From Streptomyces sp. L-9-10 (GTDB taxonomy: Bacteria > Actinomycetota > Actinomycetes > Streptomycetales > Streptomycetaceae), in contig NZ_PHRF01000168.1 of the NCBI RefSeq assembly GCF_004151105.1, positions 1 to 64,000 on the forward strand: a stretch of DNA of 64,000 nt. Direction: 5' to 3'. Each line of letters starts with the position of its first letter. Positions within the stretch are counted from its first letter, which is position 1. Shown piece after piece: positions 27,806-35,867 of this stretch. A model generated the notes under the pieces. That model worked only from the letters and a program-made list of their open reading frames with translations, was not told the origin of the DNA and searched no databases. A program made the position numbers and the translations under genes.

Positions 27806-29022
27806 ACCCGGCCGACCCGCGCCGGCCGGTGTTCGACAAACACACCACCGCTGAAGGGGCCGAGGCCGAGGTCCGCGGTTGGCACCACATCCGGGAACTG
27901 CTGCCCGCGCCCGCCTTCCTGGGCCGCCGCACCACGGCACAGGCCCATGTGGTCACATTCGAGGACGTCTTCGACAACGGCCGCTGCCGGCTTCTCCTTG
28001 GCGACCTCATCGCCCTGGCCGACCGCGACACGGCCGCGCTGCCCCGCCTGCTCACCCTCGTCGACGAGATCTGCCGAAGCCTGCACACGGCTGCCTCTAC
28101 CACCGGTGCGACAGCCCCGCTCTCGCAGTGTCGGCCCGGTCTGTACGCCGACCGGATCCGGCGTGGCGGACGACTCGACGCCTGGTACCTCCACCAGGAC
28201 CTTCCCCTGGCCCTGCCCGGAACGCACACGGTGCTCACCCTCGGCGAACTGCGCCACTACACCTTCACCGTCAACGAGCGCCCCCTCGCCGTGGACCTGC
28301 CGGCCATCATCGCCGGGGCCCGGCGCACGCTGAACCCGGGTGGTCGGTGGGCCACCGCCATCACCCAGGGCGACCCGACTGAACCGAACATCGCCGACCC
28401 TCTGTGCTGGCTCGACTTCGAACACGCCGGTCGCAACACCCTCCCCGGTGAGAACGCCATCTTCCTCTGGTACCTCATGGCCCTGGGCGGCTGGCTCGTC
28501 CCCCGCTACCAGCCCGACACCTACCAGCGCACGCTCCGTCTGGCCCTGACCCCCCGCACCGCCCCACGCGTCGAGCACTGCGCCCTGGACGAGACCGAGC
28601 GGCACATCACCCTCCGCTACACCTGGGCCGTCGAACCCGGCCGCCACGCCGCTCTCACCCGTGCCCTGCAGAACCTCGCCGCCTCCCCAGCCGCCTTCCT
28701 CAACGAGGCGCGGGCCTTTCTCACGCTGCGCATCCTCGGCGTCATCCCGCCCACGCTCCTCAGCGCCCCGGATCTCCTCCTGGTTCTGATCAAGGCGGCC
28801 GAGTGCCACGACCCCGCCACCGAACTCACCAGCCTGTTCAACCCCACCCCCGTCCCGTTCCCGCCAAGCCGAAGCACGGAGTGGCCACCATGTCTCCCAC
28901 TGGCCCTGAACCCACCCTGCGCACGCAGCCTCTTCACGGGCGGACCGCCCTGGTCACCGGCGCGGCCACCGGTATCGGCGCAGAGATCGCCCGCGCCCTC
29001 GCGGCGGCCGGCGCGGCCGTAG
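27802..29022 (+). CDS. APH-fold phosphotransferase-like protein
   Basis: 406-aa protein starting at the GTG at 27802, which overlaps the upstream stop as GTGA. The segment TQGDPTEPNIADPLCWLDFEH resembles the Brenner/catalytic loop and metal-binding Asp of aminoglycoside phosphotransferases (HGDxxxxN...DxE), with Gln replacing the usual His. An N-terminal kinase lobe is suggested by residues 10-120 (LLLGDLIALAD and so on). It may phosphorylate a small molecule. The frame runs 133 nt into the next gene with a Pro/Arg-rich tail that looks non-native, so the true C-terminus may be near 28,885 and a further indel is possible. Confidence 0.6.
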   Translation: MNPADPRRPVFDKHTTAEGAEAEVRGWHHIRELLPAPAFLGRRTTAQAHVVTFEDVFDNGRCRLLLGDLIALADRDTAALPRLLTLVDEICRSLHTAASTTGATAPLSQCRPGLYADRIRRGGRLDAWYLHQDLPLALPGTHTVLTLGELRHYTFTVNERPLAVDLPAIIAGARRTLNPGGRWATAITQGDPTEPNIADPLCWLDFEHAGRNTLPGENAIFLWYLMALGGWLVPRYQPDTYQRTLRLALTPRTAPRVEHCALDETERHITLRYTWAVEPGRHAALTRALQNLAASPAAFLNEARAFLTLRILGVIPPTLLSAPDLLLVLIKAAECHDPATELTSLFNPTPVPFPPSRSTEWPPCLPLALNPPCARSLFTGGPPWSPARPPVSAQRSPAPSRRPARP

Positions 29023-29672
29023 CCGTGTCCCACCTCGCCCAGCCCCGTGATGCCGACACCATCCTGCAGTCGCTGCAAGGTGACGGGATCGCCGTCCACG
29101 GCGACCTGACCGACCCCGACGAGGTGATCGCGCTGTGCGATCACGTTCGCGACCGGCTCGGCCCCGTCGACATCCTGGTCAACAATGCCGGCTCCTACCC
29201 CCGCGTCGCCTGGCCGGACACCGACGAGGCCGCGTGGGCCTACGCTCTGGACGTGAATCTCACCGCCCACTACCGCATGTGCCGGGCGATCACCCCTTCC
29301 ATGGCCGAGCGGCGCTGGGGTCGGATCATCACCATGGGCAGCGTCAACGCCCTCGTCGGCCGTACGGGCCTGACCGCCTACGGCGCCGCCAAGGCCGGGC
29401 TCCAGGGCCTCACCCGCTCTCTGGCCCGCGAACTCGGCCCGCACGGCGTCTGCGTCAACGCGGTCCTGCCCGGAGCCATCCAGGTCGACGCCGAGAACAG
29501 CCTCCCCGCCGGCCACCGCACTGCCCCCGCAGAGCAGGTCCGTCGCCAGTGCGTCCCCAGGCGGGGCCGCCCCGCCGACATCGCCGCCGCCATCGCGTTC
29601 CTCGCGACCCCTGCCGCGTCCTTCATCACCGGCCAGTCCCTGCATGTCGACGGCGGCTGGCTCCCCACCTGA
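28890..29672 (+). CDS. SDR family oxidoreductase (FabG-like)
   Basis: 260-aa classical SDR. It has the cofactor site TGAATGIGAEIARAL, NNAG, the catalytic serine in ITMGSVNALVG, YGAAK for Tyr and Lys, and the C-terminal ATPAASFITGQSLHVDGGW. GGAG lies eight nt before the ATG at 28890. It is third in the cassette and probably oxidises or reduces the small molecule handled by the neighbouring kinases. The substrate is unknown. Confidence 0.88.
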   Translation: MSPTGPEPTLRTQPLHGRTALVTGAATGIGAEIARALAAAGAAVAVSHLAQPRDADTILQSLQGDGIAVHGDLTDPDEVIALCDHVRDRLGPVDILVNNAGSYPRVAWPDTDEAAWAYALDVNLTAHYRMCRAITPSMAERRWGRIITMGSVNALVGRTGLTAYGAAKAGLQGLTRSLARELGPHGVCVNAVLPGAIQVDAENSLPAGHRTAPAEQVRRQCVPRRGRPADIAAAIAFLATPAASFITGQSLHVDGGWLPT

Positions 29673-29706
29673 CCAACCCACTCGCGAACTCTCGAAAGGC
29701 TGACCG

Positions 29707-30147
29707 ATGAGGCAGCGCGTCCGTGCCGTACTGATCACCCCGACGAACACGATGCTCGCGATCAAACGGATCCGCCCCGGCCTCCCGGAGTACTGGGTCC
29801 TGCCCGGCGGCGGAGTCGAGGCCGATGACGAGAGCCTGGAGTCCGCACTTCACCGTGAGGTACGGGAGGAGATCGCGGGCCACGCCGAGATCACCGGTCT
29901 CCTGCGCATCCTGGAGTCCGACGACGAGCAACAGTTCTTCTACCTCGCACGCATCAAGCAATGGAACTTCAACCAGCGCAGCGGGCCCGAGTTCAGCCGG
30001 GACGACCGCGGCGAGTACCTACTCGAAGAAGTACCGCTCACCGCCGAGGGCCTCGACGCGATCAACCTCAAGCCCGAGGAGATCACCGACGAGATCCGCA
30101 ACGCCCTCAACGACGGCCGCTTGGCCGAGGTTCGTGCCGAGGGGTAG
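29707..30147 (+). CDS. Nudix hydrolase
   Basis: 146-aa Nudix protein. The box reads GGVEADDESLESALHREVREEIAG at residues about 38-61, with all catalytic Glu residues. It should cleave a nucleoside diphosphate linked to another group. It is the last gene of the cassette, 34 nt after the SDR. Its stop codon TAG lies inside the repeated motif CCGAGGGGTAGTCGGG that starts the left inverted repeat, so the 3 prime end may have been created or altered by insertion of that repeat. Confidence 0.88.
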   Translation: MRQRVRAVLITPTNTMLAIKRIRPGLPEYWVLPGGGVEADDESLESALHREVREEIAGHAEITGLLRILESDDEQQFFYLARIKQWNFNQRSGPEFSRDDRGEYLLEEVPLTAEGLDAINLKPEEITDEIRNALNDGRLAEVRAEG

Positions 30148-30487
30148 TCGGGCTCGCCCGGAGGGTGTGGTGTCGGGTGGGGGCCGCCCCTGATCTTTGA
30201 GTTTCGCGGTTGCGGGCCGGGCGTCAAGGGCGCTCCTGCGTCGCGTCGGCTACGCCGATTCCGCTGCGCTCCACCCTGGACACCCACCCCTCCACCGCAA
30301 GTGCAGCTTCGAGGGGGGCCGGCCCCGGGGGGAGGGGTCCCCGGAGGGGATCCGTGGACGGTGGCCGGTCCGTTGCCGACTGCCGCTCGGTGGGCCCTGC
30401 GGGGCTGCGCGGCAGTGGAGTGGGGCGGCCCGACACCGGCTCGGCGACTTACCCCCGTGGAGGGCCAGGATTCATGCCCCGCTGATG
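30137..30487 (+). repeat. left ~350-bp inverted repeat of the metal-efflux unit
   Basis: This stretch matches the reverse complement of 33208-33552 almost base for base over long runs, for example TTTGAGTTTCGCGGTTGCGG, GGCGCTCCTGCGTCGCGTCGG and GGGGAGGGGTCCCCGGAGGG. It fills most of the 450-nt space between the Nudix gene and arsR. Long open frames inside it are a composition effect and are not called as genes. The pair looks like terminal repeats of an insertion or an inverted duplication of an interspersed repeat. Confidence 0.85.
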
Positions 30488-30599
30488 ACGGTGTGTGGGT
30501 GGTGGGGTGGGTGTGGCCCAGGGGGCGGCAAGTGGGCTAGCTGGAGGCCGTGGTGTGCCATGGAGCCCGGTTGGGCGGCCTCAGGACACATGCGACCGT

Positions 30600-31004
30600 C
30601 TACCGCCGGACCGTGGCCGGTGCCCCTTCAGTGGTGGGGGCGTCGCGCAGGCCGAGGCGCAGGTGCTCGACGTGGAAGAGGGCCTGTTCCAGGAGTTCGG
30701 CGACATGGCTGTCGTAGAGGGCGTAGACGATGGACCGGCCCCGGCGTTCTCCGGTGACGAGTCCGAGGTTGCGCAGCAGACGGAGCTGGTGGGAGCAGGC
30801 GGATGCCTCCATGCCGACGGCTTCGGCGAGGTCGCCGACCGCGCAGGGGCCTTCCTGGAGGCGGGCCAGGATGTACAGCCGCGAGGGGGTGGCCAGGGCC
30901 TGGAGGGTGGCGGCGACATCGGTGGCTCCCGCCGCGTCCAGCCGTTCGCGGGGGGTGGCCTTGTCGTCGGTTCCGTGACCCATGTCGCCCATCCTACCGG
31001 CCAT
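30600..31004 (-). CDS. ArsR/SmtB family metal sensor repressor
   Basis: 134-aa winged-helix regulator (LATPSRLYILARLQEGPCAVGDLAEAVGMEASACSHQLRLL region). The last helix reads DSH, ten residues, HVEH, which is the D-x-H-x10-H-x2-H alpha-5 metal site of CzrA/NmtR-type sensors (Zn, Co or Ni). It is divergent from the P-type ATPase, with an operator-like palindrome between them. It probably represses the efflux gene until metal binds. A later in-frame ATG at 30992 is also possible. Confidence 0.9.
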   Translation of the reverse strand: MAGRMGDMGHGTDDKATPRERLDAAGATDVAATLQALATPSRLYILARLQEGPCAVGDLAEAVGMEASACSHQLRLLRNLGLVTGERRGRSIVYALYDSHVAELLEQALFHVEHLRLGLRDAPTTEGAPATVRR

Positions 31005-31026
31005 ACCTGAAGACCTGTTCAGATAT
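31003..31026. promoter_or_regulatory. ArsR/SmtB-type operator
   Basis: ATACCTGAA-gacctg-TTCAGATAT, with 8 of 9 arm positions paired, overlaps the arsR start codon region and precedes the ATPase gene. It resembles the TGAA-N-TTCA palindromes bound by SmtB/CzrA-family repressors. TATGGT a few bases downstream could be the -10 of the ATPase promoter. Confidence 0.65.
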
Positions 31027-31079
31027 TCCGGTATGGTGGATGTGTCGCGCCCCCCATGCCCGTGAAGGGTCGTTTCGTC

Positions 31080-33059
31080 ATGCCTTCTGACCTGATCCAG
31101 CGCCCCGAAGAGGCAGTTCCGGCCGCCTCGCGTACGGCTCCGAAGCGGCGCACCCAGGTGTTCGCCCTGGCCGAGGCGCGCTGGGCCGCCTCAGCGCTGG
31201 CGCTGTTTCTGATCGCGCTGCCGCTCCAGCTGACCGGTGCTCCCGCCTGGGCGTGGGGCCCCCTCTACGCCGCCGCCTACATCACGGGCGGCTGGGAGCC
31301 GGCCTGGGCCGGGCTGACGGCGCTGCGGGAGAAGACCCTGGACGTCGACCTGCTGATGATCGTGGCCGCGATCGGTGCGGCCTCGATCGGGCAGGTGATG
31401 GACGGCGCCCTGCTGATCGTCATCTTCGCGACCTCCGGCGCGCTGGAGGCATTGGCCACCGCGCGGACACAGGACGCGGTGCGCGGTCTGCTCGACCTCG
31501 CCCCCACCACGGCCACCCGGCTGGCCGATGACGGAAGCGAGGAGAGCGTCGCCACCGCCGATCTGGTGGTCGGCGACACCATCCTCGTCCGGCCCGGTGA
31601 ACGGGTCGGCGCGGACGGCCGCGTCGTGGACGGGGCCGGCGAGGTCGACCAGGCCACCATTACCGGCGAGCCGCTGCCGGTACCCAAGGAGACCGGTGAC
31701 GAGGTCTTCGCCGGCACCCTGAACGGCACCGGCGCCCTGCGGGTCAAGGTCGAGCGGGACGCCTCGGACTCGGTGATCGCCCGGATCGTGGCCATGGTCG
31801 AGGAAGCCTCCGGCACCAAGGCGCCCACCCAGCTGTTCATCGAGAAGGTCGAGCAGCGGTACAGCCTCGGCATGGTCTTCGCGACCCTGGCCGTATTCCT
31901 CGTCCCCCTCGCGTTCGGCGCCGAACTCACCGGCTCGCTGCTGCGCGCGATGACCTTCATGATCGTCGCCTCGCCGTGCGCCGTGGTCCTGGCGACGATG
32001 CCGCCGCTGCTCTCGGCCATCGCCAACGCCGGACGTCATGGCGTGCTGGTGAAGTCCGCCGTCGTCATGGAACGACTGGGACAGGTCGACGCGGTCGCAC
32101 TCGACAAGACCGGCACCCTCACCGAGGGCACGCCCCGCGTCACCGACATCCGCCCCTTGGACGGTTCCGGCCTTGACGAGGACACCCTGCTGGCGCTGGC
32201 GGCCACCGCCGAGCATCCCAGCGAACACCCCTTGGCCCGCGCGGTCGTCGACGCCGCCCGCACCCGCGGCCTGGCCATCGCGGACATGCGGGACTTCATC
32301 TCCACTCCCGGCATCGGCGTCACCGCCACCGTCGACGGCCACACCATCGCGGTCGGCGCCCCCGCCCGCATCCTCAACGGCAACGAGGACACCGTCTCGG
32401 CCCACGCCGCCGAGTTGGAGAACGGCGGACGCACCGCGGTCCTGGTTCTGCGCGACGGCGCCCCGGTCGGGGTGCTCGGCATCGCCGACCGGCTCCGTCC
32501 CGACGCCTCCGCGACCGTTGCGGCCCTGACCACACTGACCGGCAGCACGCCGATGCTGGTGACCGGCGACAACCCACGCGCCGCCGCACGCCTGGCCGCC
32601 GAGGTCGGCATCACCGGCGACGACGTCCACGCCGGTCTGCTGCCCCAGGACAAGGTCGAAGCCGTACGGCACCTGGAGACCCAAGGGCGCAAGGTGCTGG
32701 TCATCGGCGACGGCGTCAACGACGCCCCCGCCCTGGCCGCCGCCCACACCGGCGTCGCCATGGGCCGCGCGGGCTCCGACCTCGCCCTGGAAACCGCCGA
32801 CGCGGTCATCGTCCGCGACGAACTCGCCACCATCCCCACCGTCCTGAGCCTGTCCCGCGCCGCCCGCCGCCTGGTGGTGCAGAATCTCGTCATCGCCGCA
32901 GTGTTCATCTCGGGCCTGGTCATCTGGGACCTGGCGGGCCATCTGCCACTGCCCCTCGGCGTTCTCGGCCACGAGGGCTCCACCGTCATCGTCGGCCTCA
33001 ACGGCCTGCGCCTGCTGCGCGACGCCGCCTGGAACCGCGCCGCCCGCGCCGTACGGTGA
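31080..33059 (+). CDS. P1B-type heavy-metal translocating ATPase (P1B-4 like)
   Basis: 659 aa from the ATG at 31080, which has AAGGG upstream; an in-frame ATG at 31056 has no such site. It pumps metal ions out across the cytoplasmic membrane. Visible features are the actuator TITGEPLPV, the metal-site helix ASPCAVV (SPC), the phosphorylation site DKTGT, EHPLA (HP locus), GDGVNDAP, and near the C-terminus HEGSTVIVGLNGLRLL. SPC together with HEG(S/G)T marks the P1B-4 group, which exports Co, Ni or Zn. No N-terminal metal-binding CxxC domain is present, also typical of that group. This agrees with the alpha-5 type sensor next door. Confidence 0.92.
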   Translation: MPSDLIQRPEEAVPAASRTAPKRRTQVFALAEARWAASALALFLIALPLQLTGAPAWAWGPLYAAAYITGGWEPAWAGLTALREKTLDVDLLMIVAAIGAASIGQVMDGALLIVIFATSGALEALATARTQDAVRGLLDLAPTTATRLADDGSEESVATADLVVGDTILVRPGERVGADGRVVDGAGEVDQATITGEPLPVPKETGDEVFAGTLNGTGALRVKVERDASDSVIARIVAMVEEASGTKAPTQLFIEKVEQRYSLGMVFATLAVFLVPLAFGAELTGSLLRAMTFMIVASPCAVVLATMPPLLSAIANAGRHGVLVKSAVVMERLGQVDAVALDKTGTLTEGTPRVTDIRPLDGSGLDEDTLLALAATAEHPSEHPLARAVVDAARTRGLAIADMRDFISTPGIGVTATVDGHTIAVGAPARILNGNEDTVSAHAAELENGGRTAVLVLRDGAPVGVLGIADRLRPDASATVAALTTLTGSTPMLVTGDNPRAAARLAAEVGITGDDVHAGLLPQDKVEAVRHLETQGRKVLVIGDGVNDAPALAAAHTGVAMGRAGSDLALETADAVIVRDELATIPTVLSLSRAARRLVVQNLVIAAVFISGLVIWDLAGHLPLPLGVLGHEGSTVIVGLNGLRLLRDAAWNRAARAVR

Positions 33060-33207
33060 GCCGGACCACACCAAGAAGCCCGCACAACTGGCCACAGGAC
33101 ACATGACCGGCCAGAGACCCCCCAAAAGCCCGGCCAAACAAGAACATAAGGGTCACGCTGCGCCTCCCGTTCACCTCGGGCCACAGGCGCACCCAACAAC
33201 GGACCCT

Positions 33208-33552
33208 CACCAGCGGGGCATGAATCCCGGCCATCCACGGGGGTAAGTCGCCGAGCCGGTGCCGGGCCGCCCCACACCACTGCCGCGCAGACCACCCACC
33301 GAGCAGCGGTCGGCAACGGACCGGCCACCATCCACGGATCCCCTCCGGGGACCCCTCCCCCCGGGGCCGGCCCCCCTCAAAGCTGCACTTGCGGTGGAGG
33401 GTTGGGAGTCCAGGGTGGAGCGCAGCGGAATCGGCGCAGCCGACGCGACGCAGGAGCGCCCTTGACGCCCGGCCCGCAACCGCGAAACTCAAACATCAGG
33501 GGCGGCCCCCACCCGCCATGATGGATCCCGGCCCACCCCGACTACCCCTCGG
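33208..33552 (-). repeat. right ~350-bp inverted repeat of the metal-efflux unit
   Basis: Reverse-complement partner of 30137-30487, with a few scattered substitutions and small indels. It fills most of the space between the ATPase stop and the next minus-strand gene. Its outer edge includes CACCCCGACTACCCCTCGG, an element that recurs near 48.7 kb. Confidence 0.85.
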
Positions 33553-33590
33553 TCCTGACCGGCCGCCGACCACCAGGAACACGCCCCACC
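33534..33590 (+). repeat. 57-bp interspersed repeat, copy 1
   Basis: This 57-bp block is matched with about five mismatches by the reverse complement of 48639-48695. It begins CACCCCGACTACCCCTCGG and ends AACACGCCCCACC. Here it covers the 3 prime end of a small membrane-protein gene on the minus strand. Confidence 0.7.
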
Positions 33591-33805
33591 AAATGCGCCT
33601 GCGGCGCACGAATCGTGACCCGCACCGGGTCGGGGCAGCAGTAACAGGTGTACGTGTACCCCTCCTCCGCATCCACCGGCACCAGCGGAACAGCGGCACT
33701 GTCCACCGCAGGCATCACCGCACACAACACCCACACCCCCAACACGACCGCACTCATCGCGATCGACACAACACCCCACAACGCCGGATCCGTTACGGGT
33801 TCCAT
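33542..33805 (-). CDS. small single-span membrane protein
   Basis: 87 aa from the ATG at 33805, which overlaps the stop of the upstream ATPase-domain gene (TGATG). One membrane helix (about residues 8-30, LWGVVSIAMSAVVLGVWVL) is followed by a short soluble part with a CYCC cysteine cluster. The C-terminal codons lie in an interspersed repeat. I do not recognise the family. The coupling suggests it works with, or is simply co-expressed with, the HATPase regulator. Confidence 0.55.
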   Translation of the reverse strand: MEPVTDPALWGVVSIAMSAVVLGVWVLCAVMPAVDSAAVPLVPVDAEEGYTYTCYCCPDPVRVTIRAPQAHLVGRVPGGRRPVRTEG

Positions 33806-34278
33806 CACCCGGCCACCTCGTTCCTGGCCTCGGCCAGCGTGAACCAGACCGCCTTCAACCTGGGCGAACGCCCCCCATAGATCGTGAATCCCCACGCACA
33901 GGCAAGGCTGTCCACGAGCATCAGCCCGCGCCCGCCTTCCTGCGTGCGTTCCACGCACAGCGCGGCGGGCTCGGTCGGTAGAGGGAAGGACCAGGGCCTG
34001 TCGTCCGCCACGGAGACCGTGGCCTGCTGGTGATCGACCGTCACCTGTACGCGGATCAGAGGCGTATGCGTGTGGCGGTGCGCGTTGGTGACCACCTCGG
34101 TCACACAGAGGCGCGCGTCATCAACGAGTGCGCGGTGCCGGTTCACCCCCAGCAGCGACGTGACGAAGTCACGCGCGACCTTGGCCGCGCTCGCGGTGTT
34201 AGGCAGGGCGAGCCGGTAGTTCTCGCCGCCTTGTGGTGGCGGGGGTACGGGAGTTGCGGTGGCGGTCACGGTGGTCAT
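33805..34278 (-). CDS. anti-sigma-factor-like HATPase protein
   Basis: 157-aa GHKL ATPase-domain protein of the Streptomyces RsbW-like group. The N-box lies in DDARLCVTEVVTNAHRHTH, and a glycine-rich ATP region in TQEGGRGLMLVDSLA. The ATG at 34278 has GGGAG six nt upstream, so the extension to 34326 is unlikely. Such proteins are often found beside XRE/DUF397 pairs (whiJ-like loci), as here, where the XRE gene is divergent 244 bp away. It may bind a sigma factor or act as a protein kinase. Confidence 0.85.
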   Translation of the reverse strand: MTTVTATATPVPPPPQGGENYRLALPNTASAAKVARDFVTSLLGVNRHRALVDDARLCVTEVVTNAHRHTHTPLIRVQVTVDHQQATVSVADDRPWSFPLPTEPAALCVERTQEGGRGLMLVDSLACAWGFTIYGGRSPRLKAVWFTLAEARNEVAG

Positions 34279-34522
34279 GTCGTTCTCCCAACGCGGTGCG
34301 GTCTGAACTGGCGCGTGGCCCGCCATGCGTGGCGATGACCGCGACAGCGCGCCTCAAGGCGCGCCAAAGCGGCTGCACTTCGGTCTTACTGACGTGCCGA
34401 GCGATTCATCACTACGGTACCGTCAATCCATAACTAGTGGTACCCGCTTCGATAGTGTGGGTAACGAAGTGGATTGTGGTTTGGACACGGGCCACACTGA
34501 GTCGCGACAAAAGGAGAGGCCG

Positions 34523-35374
34523 ATGGCACCAAGGAAGGCGCTCACCGCGCGGCAGCGCCGATTGGGCGTCGAGCTGCGCAAGATCCGAGAGCACACAGGC
34601 ATGACGATCGCTCAGGCAGCGGCCTTGCTCGGCGCGGACCGCACCACCATCAGCAACACCGAGTCGGGACGATTCGGCGTGAGCCCCGAGCGGGTACGCG
34701 CATGGGCCGGCCACTACGAGTGCCCCGACGCCGCGTACGTCGACGCACTCGCAAGCATGGCAGCAGAGCGCATAAATGGATGGTGGGAGGACTACCGCGG
34801 CGACCTCTCCAGCGGTGCGCTCGACCTGGCGGAGCTGGAGCATCATGCGGCAGGAATCCGGGCAGTGCAGATCATGTATATCCCGGGCCTGCTCCAGACC
34901 GAGGACTACGCACGCGCCGTATTCACGGAGGCCGTGCCGCCACCAAACGCCGCGTACCTACGGCGCCTGCTTTCGCACCGCCTGAAGCGACGCGACGTAC
35001 TCGACCGAGCGGACCCACCCACTTGCACATTCTTGATCCACGAGACCGCACTCCGGATGGTGTTCGGCGGCTCCAAGGTTGCTCGCGGCCAGCTTGCATA
35101 CCTACTGAAGGAGTCGGACCGCGACAACGTCACCATCCGTGCGATCCCGTTCTCAGCTGGCGGTTTCCCCGAGACCGGCAGTTCGACACAATATGTGTAC
35201 GGCTCCGTTCCGCAGCTCGACACGGTACAGACGGACACCGCGACTGGGCCCGCATTCCTGGATGCTGAAACCCGTCTCGTGAACTATCGAGCCGTACTAG
35301 ATCGGACCGAGGAGCGATCACTCGATCCGGAGAGTTCACGGGACTTCATTAGTGAAATCGCACAACAAGTATGA
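34523..35374 (+). CDS. XRE family regulator with DUF5753 (whiJ-like)
   Basis: 283-aa regulator. The helix-turn-helix covers about residues 15-65 (LRKIREHTGMTIAQAAALLGADRTTISNTESG). The DUF5753 domain fills the rest, with the typical IPGLLQTEDYARAVF and RAIPFSAGGFPETG. AAAGGAG precedes the ATG at 34523. A DUF397 gene follows 13 nt after the stop. In S. coelicolor, WhiJ and its many paralogues work with DUF397 partners in development; I infer the same type of module but cannot assign orthology. Confidence 0.88.
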   Translation: MAPRKALTARQRRLGVELRKIREHTGMTIAQAAALLGADRTTISNTESGRFGVSPERVRAWAGHYECPDAAYVDALASMAAERINGWWEDYRGDLSSGALDLAELEHHAAGIRAVQIMYIPGLLQTEDYARAVFTEAVPPPNAAYLRRLLSHRLKRRDVLDRADPPTCTFLIHETALRMVFGGSKVARGQLAYLLKESDRDNVTIRAIPFSAGGFPETGSSTQYVYGSVPQLDTVQTDTATGPAFLDAETRLVNYRAVLDRTEERSLDPESSRDFISEIAQQV

Positions 35375-35387
35375 AGGCGTGAAAATC

Positions 35388-35582
35388 ATGGAAATTCAGT
35401 GGCGCAAGTCCTCCAAGTCTTCGGGCGCCGACGGTAACAACTGCCTCGAGCTCGCAGAACATGGCGGCGAGATCCTCATGCGCGAGAGCGACAACCCCGA
35501 CGTCATCATCCACACCACCCCCGCCAAGCTGCGTGCCTTCCTCGACGGCGCCAAGGAAGGCGAGTTCGACAACCTCGCTTGA
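35388..35582 (+). CDS. DUF397 protein 1
   Basis: 64-aa DUF397 protein beginning MEIQWRKSSKSS, with the family features NNCLELAE and the C-terminal LRAFLDGAKEGEFDNL. It follows the XRE regulator by 13 nt and is probably its partner. The start at 35388 fits family length; a GTG at 35379 is also in frame. Confidence 0.9.
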   Translation: MEIQWRKSSKSSGADGNNCLELAEHGGEILMRESDNPDVIIHTTPAKLRAFLDGAKEGEFDNLA

Positions 35583-35599
35583 TCCAACGCGTTCCGCAC

Positions 35600-35641
35600 A
35601 ACGGGCGGTCTCCACCGGCGCAGGTGGAGGCCGCCCGTTTG
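35600..35641 (+). terminator. hairpin between the two DUF397 genes
   Basis: AACGGGCGG...TCCACC pairs with GGTGGA...CCGCCCGTT around a six-nt loop, followed by TTTGG. It sits 18 nt after the first DUF397 gene and should terminate or attenuate transcription before the second. Confidence 0.65.
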
Positions 35642-35672
35642 GCTGCCGAGACGCCACGGCAAGCTTGAGGGT

Positions 35673-35867
35673 ATGGATATTCACTGGCGTAAATCCTCAA
35701 AGTCCTCGGACGACGAGGACTCCAACTGCCTCGAACTCGCCGAACACAACGGCGAGATCCTCATGCGCGAGAGCGACAAACCTGACGTCATCATCCGCAC
35801 CACCCCCGCCCTGCTCCGCGCCTTCCTCGACGGCGCCAAGCAGGGCGAGTTCGACAACCTCACCTGA
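35673..35867 (+). CDS. DUF397 protein 2
   Basis: 64-aa paralogue of the preceding DUF397 protein, identical in length and very similar (MDIHWRKSSKSS, NCLELAEHNGEILMRESDKPD). This is a tandem duplication. Divergence is greatest in the acidic stretch at residues 13-18. It is separated from the first copy by a hairpin, so its dosage may differ. Confidence 0.88.
   Translation: MDIHWRKSSKSSDDEDSNCLELAEHNGEILMRESDKPDVIIRTTPALLRAFLDGAKQGEFDNLT

Noticed and set aside
30197..30757. Open frames within the inverted repeats (about 30.2-30.7 and 33.0-33.5 kb)
   Set aside because: Both derive from the same non-coding repeat, lack ribosome binding sites and show no protein family.
34523..35374. Assignment of the XRE regulator as whiJ itself
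   Set aside because: Streptomyces genomes hold many whiJ paralogues; the local order differs from what I recall for the whiJ locus, so only whiJ-like is supported.
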